Below, in pieces: positions 14,804-23,439 of a stretch of 58,767 nucleotides of DNA (position 1 is the stretch's first letter; each line of letters starts with the position of its first letter). The stretch is taken from positions 1-58,767 of the forward strand of contig CALVFE010000004.1 of assembly GCA_944326765.1 (NCBI GenBank), written 5' to 3'. The DNA comes from an uncultured Elusimicrobiales bacterium (GTDB taxonomy: Bacteria; Elusimicrobiota; Elusimicrobia; Elusimicrobiales; Elusimicrobiaceae). Position numbers and translations under genes: made by a program. The notes under the pieces were generated by a model. It was not told where the DNA came from, did not search any database, and worked only from the letters and a program-made list of their open reading frames with translations.

Positions 14804-17800
14804 ATGTCCAATAATTTTTTCTCGTTTTTTTCAAAAAAAGATGCAGAGGCTGAACAAGTCATCAAGACCTTAACTCCGGAAATGCTTGGTTTTTTGCAGC
14901 AATTTCCCACAGCTATTTTATTGCTTAACGCGACAGGAAAAATCGTTTTTGCTAATTCCAGTGCAGCGAGTTTGCTCAATATGGAACTCTCGGAATTTAG
15001 CGGTCAGGGAGTTGACCGTTTTGGCCTCACCATGCCGCAGGTGCGTGCTATGGCGGAGGCGAAAGAACCCCAAAAAATGATCATACAGTTGGTAAACCGG
15101 CAAGCTGATGCGGTGCATGTCAGCGCCGGGGCGAGTTTTTTGGCTTCTACTCCGTTTATTATGCTTACTTTGGAGGCCGTTCCCCTCTTTAAACAGCTTC
15201 GTGCGGAGAAAAACTTTTTGCATTCTATTATAAACAGTTATCCCGTTCCCGTGACGGTACAGAATTTAGCGGGTGTTTGTGTCTTGTGGAATGCTCCGGC
15301 TGAAAAGATGTTTGGTTTCAAAGCATCTGAGACGCAGGGCCATTCGGTATATGAATTTTTACCAAAAGAAATTGTTCCCTCCGTTCAACGCTTAGACGGC
15401 GAAGTACGGGATAAGCAGCGTTCGCGGGAGAATGTTCTTTTGTCTTACAAAAATACAAAAGGCGAAGAACGTACCCTTTCAGTTACCAAGGTATTGGCTC
15501 CAACAGAAGAAAATAAAAAAACTATTCTGACGGTATATGAAGATGTTACGGCGCGGCAGCGTTATGAGCAAGATTTGTTGCAAAACCGCACACTGCTCCG
15601 GGCGGTGCTCGATAATGTTCCGTTGGGATTATATACCCGCGATTGTGATAATCAGATGACTTTTTTTAACCGCCAAAGTATGGTCGTGTTGGGGGAAACC
15701 GATGTGAAGTGTGTCAATACTCCGCACCCGCATCAGGATACCAGTGTGGTGGCCTTTCACCGCACGCGCGAACAACAGGTGCTTAAAGAAGGAAAAATTA
15801 AAGATTATCCGGAAGAACTATATGTGGATCATGAAGGAAATGAGAAAATTCTGCATATGATTAAAGTGCCGCTGATGGATGCGGGGCCAAAACCGTTAGT
15901 GTTATCTATCGTGGAGGATATCACCGATCGCCGCCGGCAGGAAAAAGAAATTGCCCGTGCTAACAGTTTTCTGTCGGCTATTGTGCAGAATGCCCCGATT
16001 GGTTTGTATGCCCGCGCGTCTGACGGACGTATGCTTTTGCGTAACAAACAGTGTGAAGCCATTTTCGGCGAGGTTTCTGAAAAAGCTTTTGATTCTACCG
16101 GTTCCTTGCCGCATGAAACACCGGAGCAGGTGCATGAGTATATTGCCCGGGAAAGAGCTTTGCTCGAAAGCGGCAAAACATTGGATATTCCAGAAGAAGA
16201 ATATATAACCGGTTCCGGGGAAAAGCGATTGCTGCACATGATTAAAGTGCCCGTAGAAGGAGGCAACGGAGATCCCCAGTTTGTCGTAACGTTGGTGGAG
16301 GATATTACCAAAAAGAGAGAACAGGAACGCGCCTTGATCGAGACGAAAAACTTTTTACAAACTTTGTTGGATCAGGTGCCTGTTGCCATTTATGCCCGCG
16401 GATTAGATGACAAACTTTCATTTATTAACCGCCGAGCACACGAATTGTTCCCTGATGAAAGAGAATATCAGGCGAAAGATGATTTTTACGGACAGCGTGA
16501 AAAAGCCATTTTTAAAGACGGTAAAATTGTGGAATTTCCGGAAGAATGGTACACCACGCTGCGCGGTAATAAAATTTTGCTGCATCTGATTAAGGCTCCT
16601 GTGTTCGACAAGGAAGGTAAACCTTTTATGGTACTGACGGTGGCGGAAGATATTACCGAAAAGAAAGCACAGGAAAAAGCAATCATAGATGCCAAAAACT
16701 TTTTACAGACGGTTATCAATAACTTGCCGGTTTCCTTATCGGTTAAAGATTACGAAGGGAAGTATATTCTGTGGAATAAAAAGAGTGAAGAACTCTTTGG
16801 CGTGATGGCGGAATCCGTGATTGGACGGACCTCTTACCGGGTGGATATCAATAAAGACCAGGCGGAGTTTTTACGCGAAGCGGATTTGCGTGTGTTTGAA
16901 AGCAAAAAAGAACAGGATATTCCGCAGGAATTGATTTCTACAGCCAGTGAAGGGGTAAAAATTATGCATACCGTTAAAACTCCGGTGTTTAATATAGACG
17001 GTACCCCAAATTGTATGTTGGTCGTTTCGGAAGATATTACCGCTAAAACCAAAATGGAAAAACAAATCCGTGAAGCCAGTGACAAAAACACCTTGCTCGT
17101 AGAAAATGCACGGGAAGGTATTGTGATCTTGGAAGACGGAAAAGTAATTTATGCCAACCGGGCTTTATGTCAGATCCTGGGATATGATGACGTAAAAGAA
17201 GTAACCGGAAAAAATATTCTGGATATGACGGCGGAAGACCACCGAATGTTTTTGAAAGACAAATATGATGCGGTGCTGTCTGGATCAGATGACGCTTCTT
17301 CCGCGATTGATGTGCATTTCTTGAAACAGAATGGCCAGGAAGTAGAGGCCGAGTTTGCGGCGGTGGCGTCTAAGTATTTAGGGCGGCGTATTGTCCTGTG
17401 CTTCGTGCGTGATGTAACCAGTTCTAACCGCATGCTGCGTGATGTGAAAACGGAACGGGAATGTTTCCGCGCCGCATTTGAAAAGAGTGTTACACCTGCG
17501 TTTATTTTGTCGCATAAGGGATATATCAGCGTGATGAACGAGGCTTGCCGTGCTTTATTTGGTTTTTCGGATACGGATAAAAATTTCTACCGAAATGTCT
17601 ATATGAAACCGGCTATTTCGCTGTCCGTACGCAAGCAATTGCGGGCGGGAAACCCCACTCATATGGATTATGTGTTCGATTTTGAGCGGGCGGAAAAGAT
17701 GTTTCCGGGCAGAATGAGCGGAACGGGGAAAATTCCACTTGCTGTCAATTTTGTTCCGATCAATAAACGAGATGCCAAAGACGGAACCGTGGAAGCGGAT

Positions 17801-19924
17801 TATGTAGTGTTTTTAGAACGCAAAGACGACAAAACGGCTTGTCCGCCGCCTGCACCGGTTGTACCGGCCGCTCCTAAACCAAAGGCTCATTCGGTTAAGC
17901 GCGTAAAATCGGCTTCGGAAAGCGCCAAGCCCGCGGCGCCGCAGCCGCCGGTTCCTCCGTCGATTGCATTTAGTAAAACCGCTAAGGAAATGCTGATTCT
18001 TCCGAACAGTGAACCTTATGTGTTGTGCGGCGAAAATTGGAAAATGGAAGTGTGTAATGATTTGTTCTGTTCTTTATGTCAGCTTTCTGAACAGGAACTG
18101 ATCGGCCAAGATTTGCGGCGCGTGTTTGATCCTGATTCTCTGCCTCGATTGGAAGAAGATTTGAAGTCTCTTTCAAAAGACGGAACCTTGGCGAACCGGG
18201 AATATCACATCAATCTGGCCAGCGGGTTGGAAAATACAGCGGTTCGGCTGACGGCGGTAAAAGAGGCAGATGGACGTTATTTGTTTGTCCTTCGCAATAT
18301 GGCGTTTCACCGGCAGATCATGAAGATTTTGGAGGAACGTTCCGCCCAGCTCAATGCTTTGCTGGAAGCTACGGACGGGGTTGTTTTCTCGGTTTTATTC
18401 GAGAACGGCCGCTTTGGTCATATCGAGCAGAGTAATAAATTCCTTTCCCATAAATTAGGTTATTCGCAGGAAGAGTTGGTGCATATGCCGTTTAAGGATT
18501 TGTTCTTCGACAGAGGGCATAATTCTAATCGATGTAAAGAAATACTTTCCAAAGCGCAGGAAGAACTGGCTTTGCAGGGAAAAACGTCTTTTAATCTCTC
18601 GGTGCGCAAGAAAGACGGCTCCTCTTTTGAGGCACAGGCAATGGTTACTCTTTTAGATTTGCCCAGCAAAGATGCCGCTTTAGTCGTCATACGCGATTTG
18701 GCGGAAACATTAGACGAAGTTTCTAAAACCTCCAAAGAGGCGCAGGAATTAAAAAGCGTGCGTAAAGCGTTGCCGGGATTATATCTGAAAACGGACAGTG
18801 ATGGCCGGGTGTTGGAAGTTTATTCCAATCTGTCTTATTTTGACAATGCCTTGGCGTCGGAAACTTTTCTGGATAAAAAACCTGAAAATTATTGGCCGCA
18901 GGAAGCCGCTTCGCGGGCGTTGTTTGCCATTAAGGAAGCGCTTTCTATTAATATAAGCACGCGTTTTGAATTTGAATGGAATGTGTCTGATACGTTGCGT
19001 TATTTCGAGGCGACGGTTACTCCCATTTCCGGACGGGCGGAAACCGTATTGTGGGTGAAAGATGTATCGGAACGTCGGGAATATGATGAGAAAATACACG
19101 AGCTGTACCGGCTGGCCAGCGAACCGGGATTGTCTATTACGGAACAGGTAGATAAAATCTTGGCGTTCGGATTAAAAACGTTCCCGGCGGATATCGGATT
19201 GGTAATCCGGTTTGACCCGGGCAAACTGGGATTGGAGAGCCATGTCGTGTATGCGACGGAAAATGATTTTAATATTGAGCGCTATATGACGTTTCCTGTA
19301 GAGGAATGCCTGGTTGATGTTCCTGACGGAAATGTGGTGATTTTCCCCAATCTGGATAATACCGCCTGTTCGCACTGCCTGCATAAAGAAAAAGGATTTG
19401 GATCTATGTTGGCGGCGCCGTTATATGTAGCGGGCAAAGTACAGGGAACATTATGTTTTGCGTCTCGCAAGTCCCGCCGCAGTTTTGGGCAGGGAGCCGA
19501 AGAATTAATGGGTATTATGTCGCGGCTGCTGAGCTTGCGCATTGAGCTTCGTCAGACGGGCAAAATGCTCAGCGAGGCATCTCGTTCTTTGGCGCGTACC
19601 TTGGAATATGTGGAAATGCCCGCCGTCATGATGGATCTGGATTATCGTATTACCTATGCCAATAAACCATTCCTGGAAATTACGGGCAGAAGAACCAGTA
19701 ATATCGTAGGACGTGATTTGTTTGCCGAGGTCATTCGGAATGAAGATCTGTCAAAACGAATGTTCAAAGCGGCAGAAAATTCCGCCGCGGGAAATGCATT
19801 CCAGGTGCGTATGGATTTACTGCATGAAAATGGGATCTATGAGGATACCGGCTGGGACGTGTTCGCCTGCAAAGATGCCGACGGAAAAGTAGATGGATAC
19901 GCGCTGATTGCTTCGGCAGTGTAG
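14804..19924 (+). CDS. Giant multi-PAS/GAF protein without an output domain
   Basis: A 1707-residue, apparently cytosolic sensor with no signal peptide or transmembrane segment. Eight PAS domains of about 115-127 residues occupy roughly residues 27-1010. A Pro/Ala/Lys-rich linker follows (about 1012-1052), then three more PAS domains (about 1055-1430), one GAF domain (about 1432-1583) and a final PAS (about 1597-1705). PAS 3-6 are close internal copies, each with a Pro-Glu-Glu strand, a HMIKVP-like strand and an EDIT-type terminal motif (around 15.9, 16.3, 16.65 and 17.0 kb). No histidine kinase, GGDEF, EAL, methyl-accepting or helix-turn-helix domain is present, and the neighbours supply none. 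Start set at 14804 (AGAGGG just upstream), not the GTG at 14771. It may be a scaffold or a signal input acting through protein contacts. Ligands cannot be read. Confidence 0.85.
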   Translation: MSNNFFSFFSKKDAEAEQVIKTLTPEMLGFLQQFPTAILLLNATGKIVFANSSAASLLNMELSEFSGQGVDRFGLTMPQVRAMAEAKEPQKMIIQLVNRQADAVHVSAGASFLASTPFIMLTLEAVPLFKQLRAEKNFLHSIINSYPVPVTVQNLAGVCVLWNAPAEKMFGFKASETQGHSVYEFLPKEIVPSVQRLDGEVRDKQRSRENVLLSYKNTKGEERTLSVTKVLAPTEENKKTILTVYEDVTARQRYEQDLLQNRTLLRAVLDNVPLGLYTRDCDNQMTFFNRQSMVVLGETDVKCVNTPHPHQDTSVVAFHRTREQQVLKEGKIKDYPEELYVDHEGNEKILHMIKVPLMDAGPKPLVLSIVEDITDRRRQEKEIARANSFLSAIVQNAPIGLYARASDGRMLLRNKQCEAIFGEVSEKAFDSTGSLPHETPEQVHEYIARERALLESGKTLDIPEEEYITGSGEKRLLHMIKVPVEGGNGDPQFVVTLVEDITKKREQERALIETKNFLQTLLDQVPVAIYARGLDDKLSFINRRAHELFPDEREYQAKDDFYGQREKAIFKDGKIVEFPEEWYTTLRGNKILLHLIKAPVFDKEGKPFMVLTVAEDITEKKAQEKAIIDAKNFLQTVINNLPVSLSVKDYEGKYILWNKKSEELFGVMAESVIGRTSYRVDINKDQAEFLREADLRVFESKKEQDIPQELISTASEGVKIMHTVKTPVFNIDGTPNCMLVVSEDITAKTKMEKQIREASDKNTLLVENAREGIVILEDGKVIYANRALCQILGYDDVKEVTGKNILDMTAEDHRMFLKDKYDAVLSGSDDASSAIDVHFLKQNGQEVEAEFAAVASKYLGRRIVLCFVRDVTSSNRMLRDVKTERECFRAAFEKSVTPAFILSHKGYISVMNEACRALFGFSDTDKNFYRNVYMKPAISLSVRKQLRAGNPTHMDYVFDFERAEKMFPGRMSGTGKIPLAVNFVPINKRDAKDGTVEADYVVFLERKDDKTACPPPAPVVPAAPKPKAHSVKRVKSASESAKPAAPQPPVPPSIAFSKTAKEMLILPNSEPYVLCGENWKMEVCNDLFCSLCQLSEQELIGQDLRRVFDPDSLPRLEEDLKSLSKDGTLANREYHINLASGLENTAVRLTAVKEADGRYLFVLRNMAFHRQIMKILEERSAQLNALLEATDGVVFSVLFENGRFGHIEQSNKFLSHKLGYSQEELVHMPFKDLFFDRGHNSNRCKEILSKAQEELALQGKTSFNLSVRKKDGSSFEAQAMVTLLDLPSKDAALVVIRDLAETLDEVSKTSKEAQELKSVRKALPGLYLKTDSDGRVLEVYSNLSYFDNALASETFLDKKPENYWPQEAASRALFAIKEALSINISTRFEFEWNVSDTLRYFEATVTPISGRAETVLWVKDVSERREYDEKIHELYRLASEPGLSITEQVDKILAFGLKTFPADIGLVIRFDPGKLGLESHVVYATENDFNIERYMTFPVEECLVDVPDGNVVIFPNLDNTACSHCLHKEKGFGSMLAAPLYVAGKVQGTLCFASRKSRRSFGQGAEELMGIMSRLLSLRIELRQTGKMLSEASRSLARTLEYVEMPAVMMDLDYRITYANKPFLEITGRRTSNIVGRDLFAEVIRNEDLSKRMFKAAENSAAGNAFQVRMDLLHENGIYEDTGWDVFACKDADGKVDGYALIASAV

Positions 19925-19936
19925 TTTTAACAGCAA

Positions 19937-19970
19937 GCAAGTTTCCCGGTTTGAAATCCGGGAAACTTGC
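19937..19970 (+). terminator. 13-bp perfect hairpin after the PAS gene
   Basis: GCAAGTTTCCCGG/CCGGGAAACTTGC with an 8-nt loop starts 12 nt after the stop. There is no T run, so it may be a terminator without a U tract or an mRNA 3' stabiliser. Confidence 0.55.
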
Positions 19971-20043
19971 TAAGCGGGTTACGACGGCTGTTTTAGATAT
20001 AATAGATTTATACCCTACTTGAGGGAAATTTTAGGAGGGAGTT

Positions 20044-20496
20044 ATGAAGAACGGTTTTACTTTGATCGAATTGCTGGTTGTGGTGTTAATTATAGGCATT
20101 TTATCTTCCATAGCGTTGCCCCAGTATGAAAGAGCCGTGGAAAAAAGCCGGGCGGCAGAAGCGTTGGTTACCGGAAAATCGATTTTAGATGCGATGAACC
20201 GGGCGATCAATGAGCGCCCCAACGAATCTCCTAACACCCGTGCGTCATTAGATATTCGTTTGTCCGGGGGAAAGTGGAATGCTTCCACCAACGGCTATCA
20301 AACAAAATTCTTTTTTTACGATCTTTCCAAAGGAGACCGCGTGGAAGCCGTTCGGGATTTGGGCGATGATGGAAAATATACTTTAACGTTTTATAATAAT
20401 TTAAGTGCTTCTTCGGATAAAAAAACCTGCACGGCTACCGGTCGGATCGGACAGGGTGTTTGCCAGTCCTTAAAATCATTAGGCTATGAAAGTTAA
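20044..20496 (+). CDS. Type IV pilin / pseudopilin-like prepilin
   Basis: A 150-residue prepilin: leader MKNG, then FTLIELLVVVLIIGIL with Glu5, then ALPQYERAVEKSRAAEAL. The globular domain is short and has two cysteines near the C-terminus (TCTATGRIGQGVC), spaced like a small D-region loop. AGGAGGG precedes the ATG by 5 nt; a TATAAT is at 19998-20003. The gene is separate from any pilus assembly gene and ends in a terminator, like the other two pilin genes here. Confidence 0.9.
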   Translation: MKNGFTLIELLVVVLIIGILSSIALPQYERAVEKSRAAEALVTGKSILDAMNRAINERPNESPNTRASLDIRLSGGKWNASTNGYQTKFFFYDLSKGDRVEAVRDLGDDGKYTLTFYNNLSASSDKKTCTATGRIGQGVCQSLKSLGYES

Positions 20497-20511
20497 ACGG
20501 GTTTGACACGC

Positions 20512-20547
20512 AAAACCGGGCGCGTGGCTGGCGTCCGGTTTTTTTAT
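20512..20547 (+). terminator. Terminator of the third pilin gene
   Basis: AAAACCGGGCGC/GCGTCCGGTTTT stem (one G-T pair) with a 7-nt loop and a T run. Confidence 0.85.
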
Positions 20548-20595
20548 TAAGAAAGGCGGATAAAAAGGCTCTTTTTCGAGTTCGTTTCCATGTAA

Positions 20596-21027
20596 TCAGT
20601 GGGAACCGGTGCTCCCAAAACCGCCCTTTCCGCGGGTCGTATCCGACAATTCCGCGGTTTCTTCGAAGGCTGGATAGAGGGTGGGCAGCACAACCAGCTG
20701 CGCTACTTTTTGGCCGGCTTCAAAAACGAAATCCGTTTCATTTAAGTTGTACATGCAAACCAATAATTCTCCCCGATAAGGGGCATCTACCAGCCCGGCC
20801 ATAGCCTTGATGCCTTTGCTTTCTACGGAACTTTTTCCCCAGATGATGCCGGAGGTGTTTTCCGGCAGTTCTATGGCGATTCCGGTGCGGACTTTTACCA
20901 CGGAACGGGCAGGTATGCGCGTTTGTTCCAGCGCAAACAAATCTGCGCCGGAATCGGTGGGGTGCGCCCGGTGAGGAAGTTTAGCGCGTTCATCTAATTT
21001 TTTTACTTTTAAAATAAGAGAGTTCAT
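20596..21027 (-). CDS. dut: Deoxyuridine 5'-triphosphate nucleotidohydrolase (dUTPase)
   Basis: A 143-residue trimeric-type dUTPase that hydrolyses dUTP to dUMP and pyrophosphate. All five motifs are visible: HPTDSGADLFA (1), WGKSSVESKGI (2), GLVDAPYRGELLV (3, with the catalytic Asp), GQKVAQLVVLP (4) and RGKGGFGSTG (5). Its ATG lies 1 nt after the stop of the HEAT-like gene, so they probably form an operon, though the functions seem unrelated. Confidence 0.95.
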   Translation of the reverse strand: MNSLILKVKKLDERAKLPHRAHPTDSGADLFALEQTRIPARSVVKVRTGIAIELPENTSGIIWGKSSVESKGIKAMAGLVDAPYRGELLVCMYNLNETDFVFEAGQKVAQLVVLPTLYPAFEETAELSDTTRGKGGFGSTGSH

Positions 21028-21028
21028 A

Positions 21029-22066
21029 TTAAATCATCAATTTTTCGATTTGACGCAAGGCATTTTCAGCGTATATTTTTTCGGTGTCATCTCCCGTTTT
21101 TGCCAAGACTTTCAGCTGAGGGATCATGCTTTTGAGCAAATGAGTATCAAAAGCGCGGTCAGAAGTATAGTTGAAGGCATCTGGATTAGAAAGAACCCCC
21201 GCCATATAAGCGGCCGCACGCATGGAATTAATACGTTCGTTTTTATTAGAACTGGATAACCCTTGACGAATGGTCTGGGCGGCATTGCCGGTCATAAATC
21301 CCAGAGCTAATGCATAGGTGGCCGCGGCGGGGGTATTGTAATCTTGACGGAGCCCCTTTGCGGTATCTTCCTGCGTGTAGGAAGAATTGGCTGCCAGGGC
21401 GGTGGCCAGTTGAGTTTGTACTTCGGTATCAGCCTCTGTTTTGGCCATTTTTAAGAGTTGTTTGGCCGCCGCTTCTGAGTGAAGCGTTCCCAACCAAGAG
21501 GCGGCCGCCGCACGGGTTTGCGGATTATCGGCGGTGGAGGCTTGCTTGAGGTATTTGAGCAATTGTTTGGGATTATCCGCCAGCAGATTCATGGCACGCA
21601 CGGCGAAAGCCGGATCAAATGCATAGAGATGTACCACCTGGGTGACATATTGCTTGTCCTGCGGGTTCAAAATTCCATAGGCGCCCGCCGCATAGGCCTC
21701 CAACAGCGTATCCTGGCTTTCCAGCGCGTCTTGTATCAGGGGCAAGAGTTCTTCGTGGGTTGATCCCATAGCGGTAATGATAATTGCGGCAAAAGTCTGT
21801 TTGAGGGGGTTATCTTCTTTCAGCAGGAGATTGAACAACACAGGTTCTTGTACTTTGGAAGGGGGAATTTTGACTAGGCTGGCGCCGGCGGCAAAAATGG
21901 TATCAGGATCTTTTGCCGAACGAAAAAGAGTTAACACTTGTTGGCTTTCTGCCGAAGAACGGCTATTCTTTTGTAACAACGGAAGCGCTTTTTCTAAAGA
22001 AGTTTGCGCCGAGAGTGGAAATGCCGCAAATAAGGCGGCTGTAAGTAAAAAAAATTGTTTTTTCAT
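21029..22066 (-). CDS. Secreted HEAT-like repeat protein
   Basis: A 345-residue protein with a signal peptide (MKKQFFLLTAALFAAFPLSAQ) and a mature part made of repeated alpha-helical pairs of 30-40 residues, Ala- and Leu-rich, in the style of HEAT/PBS-lyase repeats (for example TRAAAASWLGTLHSEAAAKQLLKM). It is likely a periplasmic scaffold for protein contacts. No catalytic motif was seen. AAGGGA lies before the ATG. It is directly followed by dut. Confidence 0.65.
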   Translation of the reverse strand: MKKQFFLLTAALFAAFPLSAQTSLEKALPLLQKNSRSSAESQQVLTLFRSAKDPDTIFAAGASLVKIPPSKVQEPVLFNLLLKEDNPLKQTFAAIIITAMGSTHEELLPLIQDALESQDTLLEAYAAGAYGILNPQDKQYVTQVVHLYAFDPAFAVRAMNLLADNPKQLLKYLKQASTADNPQTRAAAASWLGTLHSEAAAKQLLKMAKTEADTEVQTQLATALAANSSYTQEDTAKGLRQDYNTPAAATYALALGFMTGNAAQTIRQGLSSSNKNERINSMRAAAYMAGVLSNPDAFNYTSDRAFDTHLLKSMIPQLKVLAKTGDDTEKIYAENALRQIEKLMI

Positions 22067-22111
22067 AAAAATCCCTTTTCGTTTATTATACCATTAAGGG
22101 AGAACAAGACG

Positions 22112-22149
22112 TCAAAAAAGAAAACTCCGCCCGTTTCAATGGCGGAGTT
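22112..22149 (-). terminator. Terminator of the 54-residue gene
   Basis: AACTCCGCC/GGCGGAGTT is a 9-bp stem; on the minus strand it is followed by a TTTTCTTTTTT run. Confidence 0.85.
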
Positions 22150-22164
22150 GAGAATAGGAAAAGG

Positions 22165-22329
22165 TTAGCGGAGTGTCAAGGCTTCCGTAAGGCGTTCTGC
22201 GGCAACAGCGGTTTTTTGGTTTTTATCGGTTTTGTTGGAGTAAATATGCAAATTTTCTTGGTCTTCCAGCACCACAATTTTTGTGTTTCCTAGCGCCAAC
22301 AAAAAGCGTAGATTGGTTTGATTTTTCAT
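22165..22329 (-). CDS. Small protein, 54 residues, unknown function
   Basis: The ATG at 22329 has a textbook ribosome site (CAGGAG, 6-nt spacing), better than the ATG 33 nt upstream. The predicted product begins MKNQTNLRFLLALGNTKIVV and is soluble and charged: a short beta/alpha-like N-terminal half and a helical Ala/Glu/Leu C-terminus. A near-consensus promoter lies upstream (TTGTTT, 17 nt, TAAAGT at 22391-22363) and a strong terminator follows, so it is a complete small transcription unit. No homologous family is recognised. Confidence 0.6.
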   Translation of the reverse strand: MKNQTNLRFLLALGNTKIVVLEDQENLHIYSNKTDKNQKTAVAAERLTEALTLR

Positions 22330-22362
22330 AAACGGCTCCTGGTCAATCTTTCTCTTTTTCAT

Positions 22363-22391
22363 ACTTTAACTGTTTTAAAAAAAATAAACAA
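22363..22391 (-). promoter_or_regulatory. Promoter of the 54-residue gene
   Basis: On the minus strand TTGTTT (22391-22386), a 17-nt spacer with a run of T, and TAAAGT (22368-22363). Confidence 0.55.
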
Positions 22392-22407
22392 GGGCCTTTG
22401 GACCCAT

Positions 22408-22421
22408 GGCCTAATTAGGCC
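22408..22421. promoter_or_regulatory. 14-bp perfect palindrome between divergent genes
   Basis: GGCCTAATTAGGCC lies between the promoter of the 54-residue gene and that of the esterase-like gene. Its position and symmetry suit an operator for a dimeric regulator; no regulator is identified. Confidence 0.4.
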
Positions 22422-22444
22422 TATATGCTGAAAAGTGAATGATA

Positions 22445-22461
22445 TGATAAAATAAACCTGT
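22445..22461 (+). promoter_or_regulatory. Extended -10 box of a nearly leaderless transcript
   Basis: TGA-TAAAAT (hexamer 22448-22453) lies eight bases before the ATG at 22462, with no Shine-Dalgarno sequence between. Confidence 0.5.
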
Positions 22462-23433
22462 ATGAAAAAATTTTATATTCTGTTTATTTGTATTTTTATG
22501 ACTTCTCCGGCTTTTGCCCAAGAAGAAGAAATTATGATTATTCATCCCGGCCGGGAAACTTTCATTCATTTCCCTTCGGCTGTACTGGGAAACCAATATA
22601 CACTGACGGTTTTCCTTCCCGAAAAAGCAATTCCTCTTTCCAAACGCTATCCGGTGGTTTATCTGTTAGGCGCCGGACCGCAACAGGCGCAGGAAGCACA
22701 GCGGTTTTTGGAAAAAAATAAGGTGTTGGTAGTGGGAATCAATTTTAAAGAATCCGATTACCAAAATAGAACCAAAATAGTGGAATTTATTTCGCGGGAA
22801 TTAGTTCCCTATATTGATACCAATTATCTTACGTTTACTGATCCTTCCCAGCGCATAATTGCCGCCCGCGGAAAAGGCGCCGCGATAACGGCGATAGAAC
22901 TCCTTTCTAAACCCAATTTATTCGGGGGTATGGCGTTGGCTTCCAGTGCAGATGCGTTGGCGTCGTTTCAGTTGCCGGCCGCCGGACGGGTGCGCGTGTT
23001 TGTAACGGGGCGACAGGCTGAGTTGGCTTTTGCCCAAGAAAAATTGGAACAGGCCGGATTAACGTACGGGCCGGATTTTGCTTTGGCTTATGCGGCTTCT
23101 TCGGCGGATATTTTTGACGGACTGGATTGGGAATATCTGTCTGCTCCGGCGGAGAAAGTAACGCTTCGCCGGCTGAAAGCGACGATAGACAGCCGTCGGC
23201 TGCTTTTAGACAAGGCAGATACGGCAACCCTTTGGATTAAAGCCTATTTGACGAACGGACGTTCTTTTGATTATATACCTGTTTCCTTGCGCATAAGCCC
23301 GCCTTATTTGGACTGGAATGCCAAGCAAGGGGAGATTCGTCCGCTGGCAGGGGCCGAGCCGGGAACGGTTCAAATTCGGGGTGGTGTGGATAAAATAGGC
23401 TTTCGCGTAAAAATAAAGCTTAAAAAACAATAA
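22462..23433 (+). CDS. Secreted esterase-like protein lacking the nucleophile
   Basis: A 323-residue protein with a signal peptide (cleavage after about Ala19, SPAFAQ). Residues about 40-220 resemble the esterase D/putative esterase alpha/beta-hydrolase family: LTVFLPEKAIPLSKRYPVVYLLGA, then VVGINFKESDYQNRTKIVEFISRELVPYIDTNY. The nucleophile elbow, normally Gly-x-Ser-x-Gly-Gly, reads AARGKGAA, with Gly137 in place of Ser, so it is probably a non-catalytic binding protein. The C-terminal 90 residues form a separate beta-rich domain ending in a basic KIKLKKQ. No Shine-Dalgarno sequence is present. The candidate replication origin follows directly. Confidence 0.65.
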   Translation: MKKFYILFICIFMTSPAFAQEEEIMIIHPGRETFIHFPSAVLGNQYTLTVFLPEKAIPLSKRYPVVYLLGAGPQQAQEAQRFLEKNKVLVVGINFKESDYQNRTKIVEFISRELVPYIDTNYLTFTDPSQRIIAARGKGAAITAIELLSKPNLFGGMALASSADALASFQLPAAGRVRVFVTGRQAELAFAQEKLEQAGLTYGPDFALAYAASSADIFDGLDWEYLSAPAEKVTLRRLKATIDSRRLLLDKADTATLWIKAYLTNGRSFDYIPVSLRISPPYLDWNAKQGEIRPLAGAEPGTVQIRGGVDKIGFRVKIKLKKQ

Positions 23434-23439
23434 AAATGC

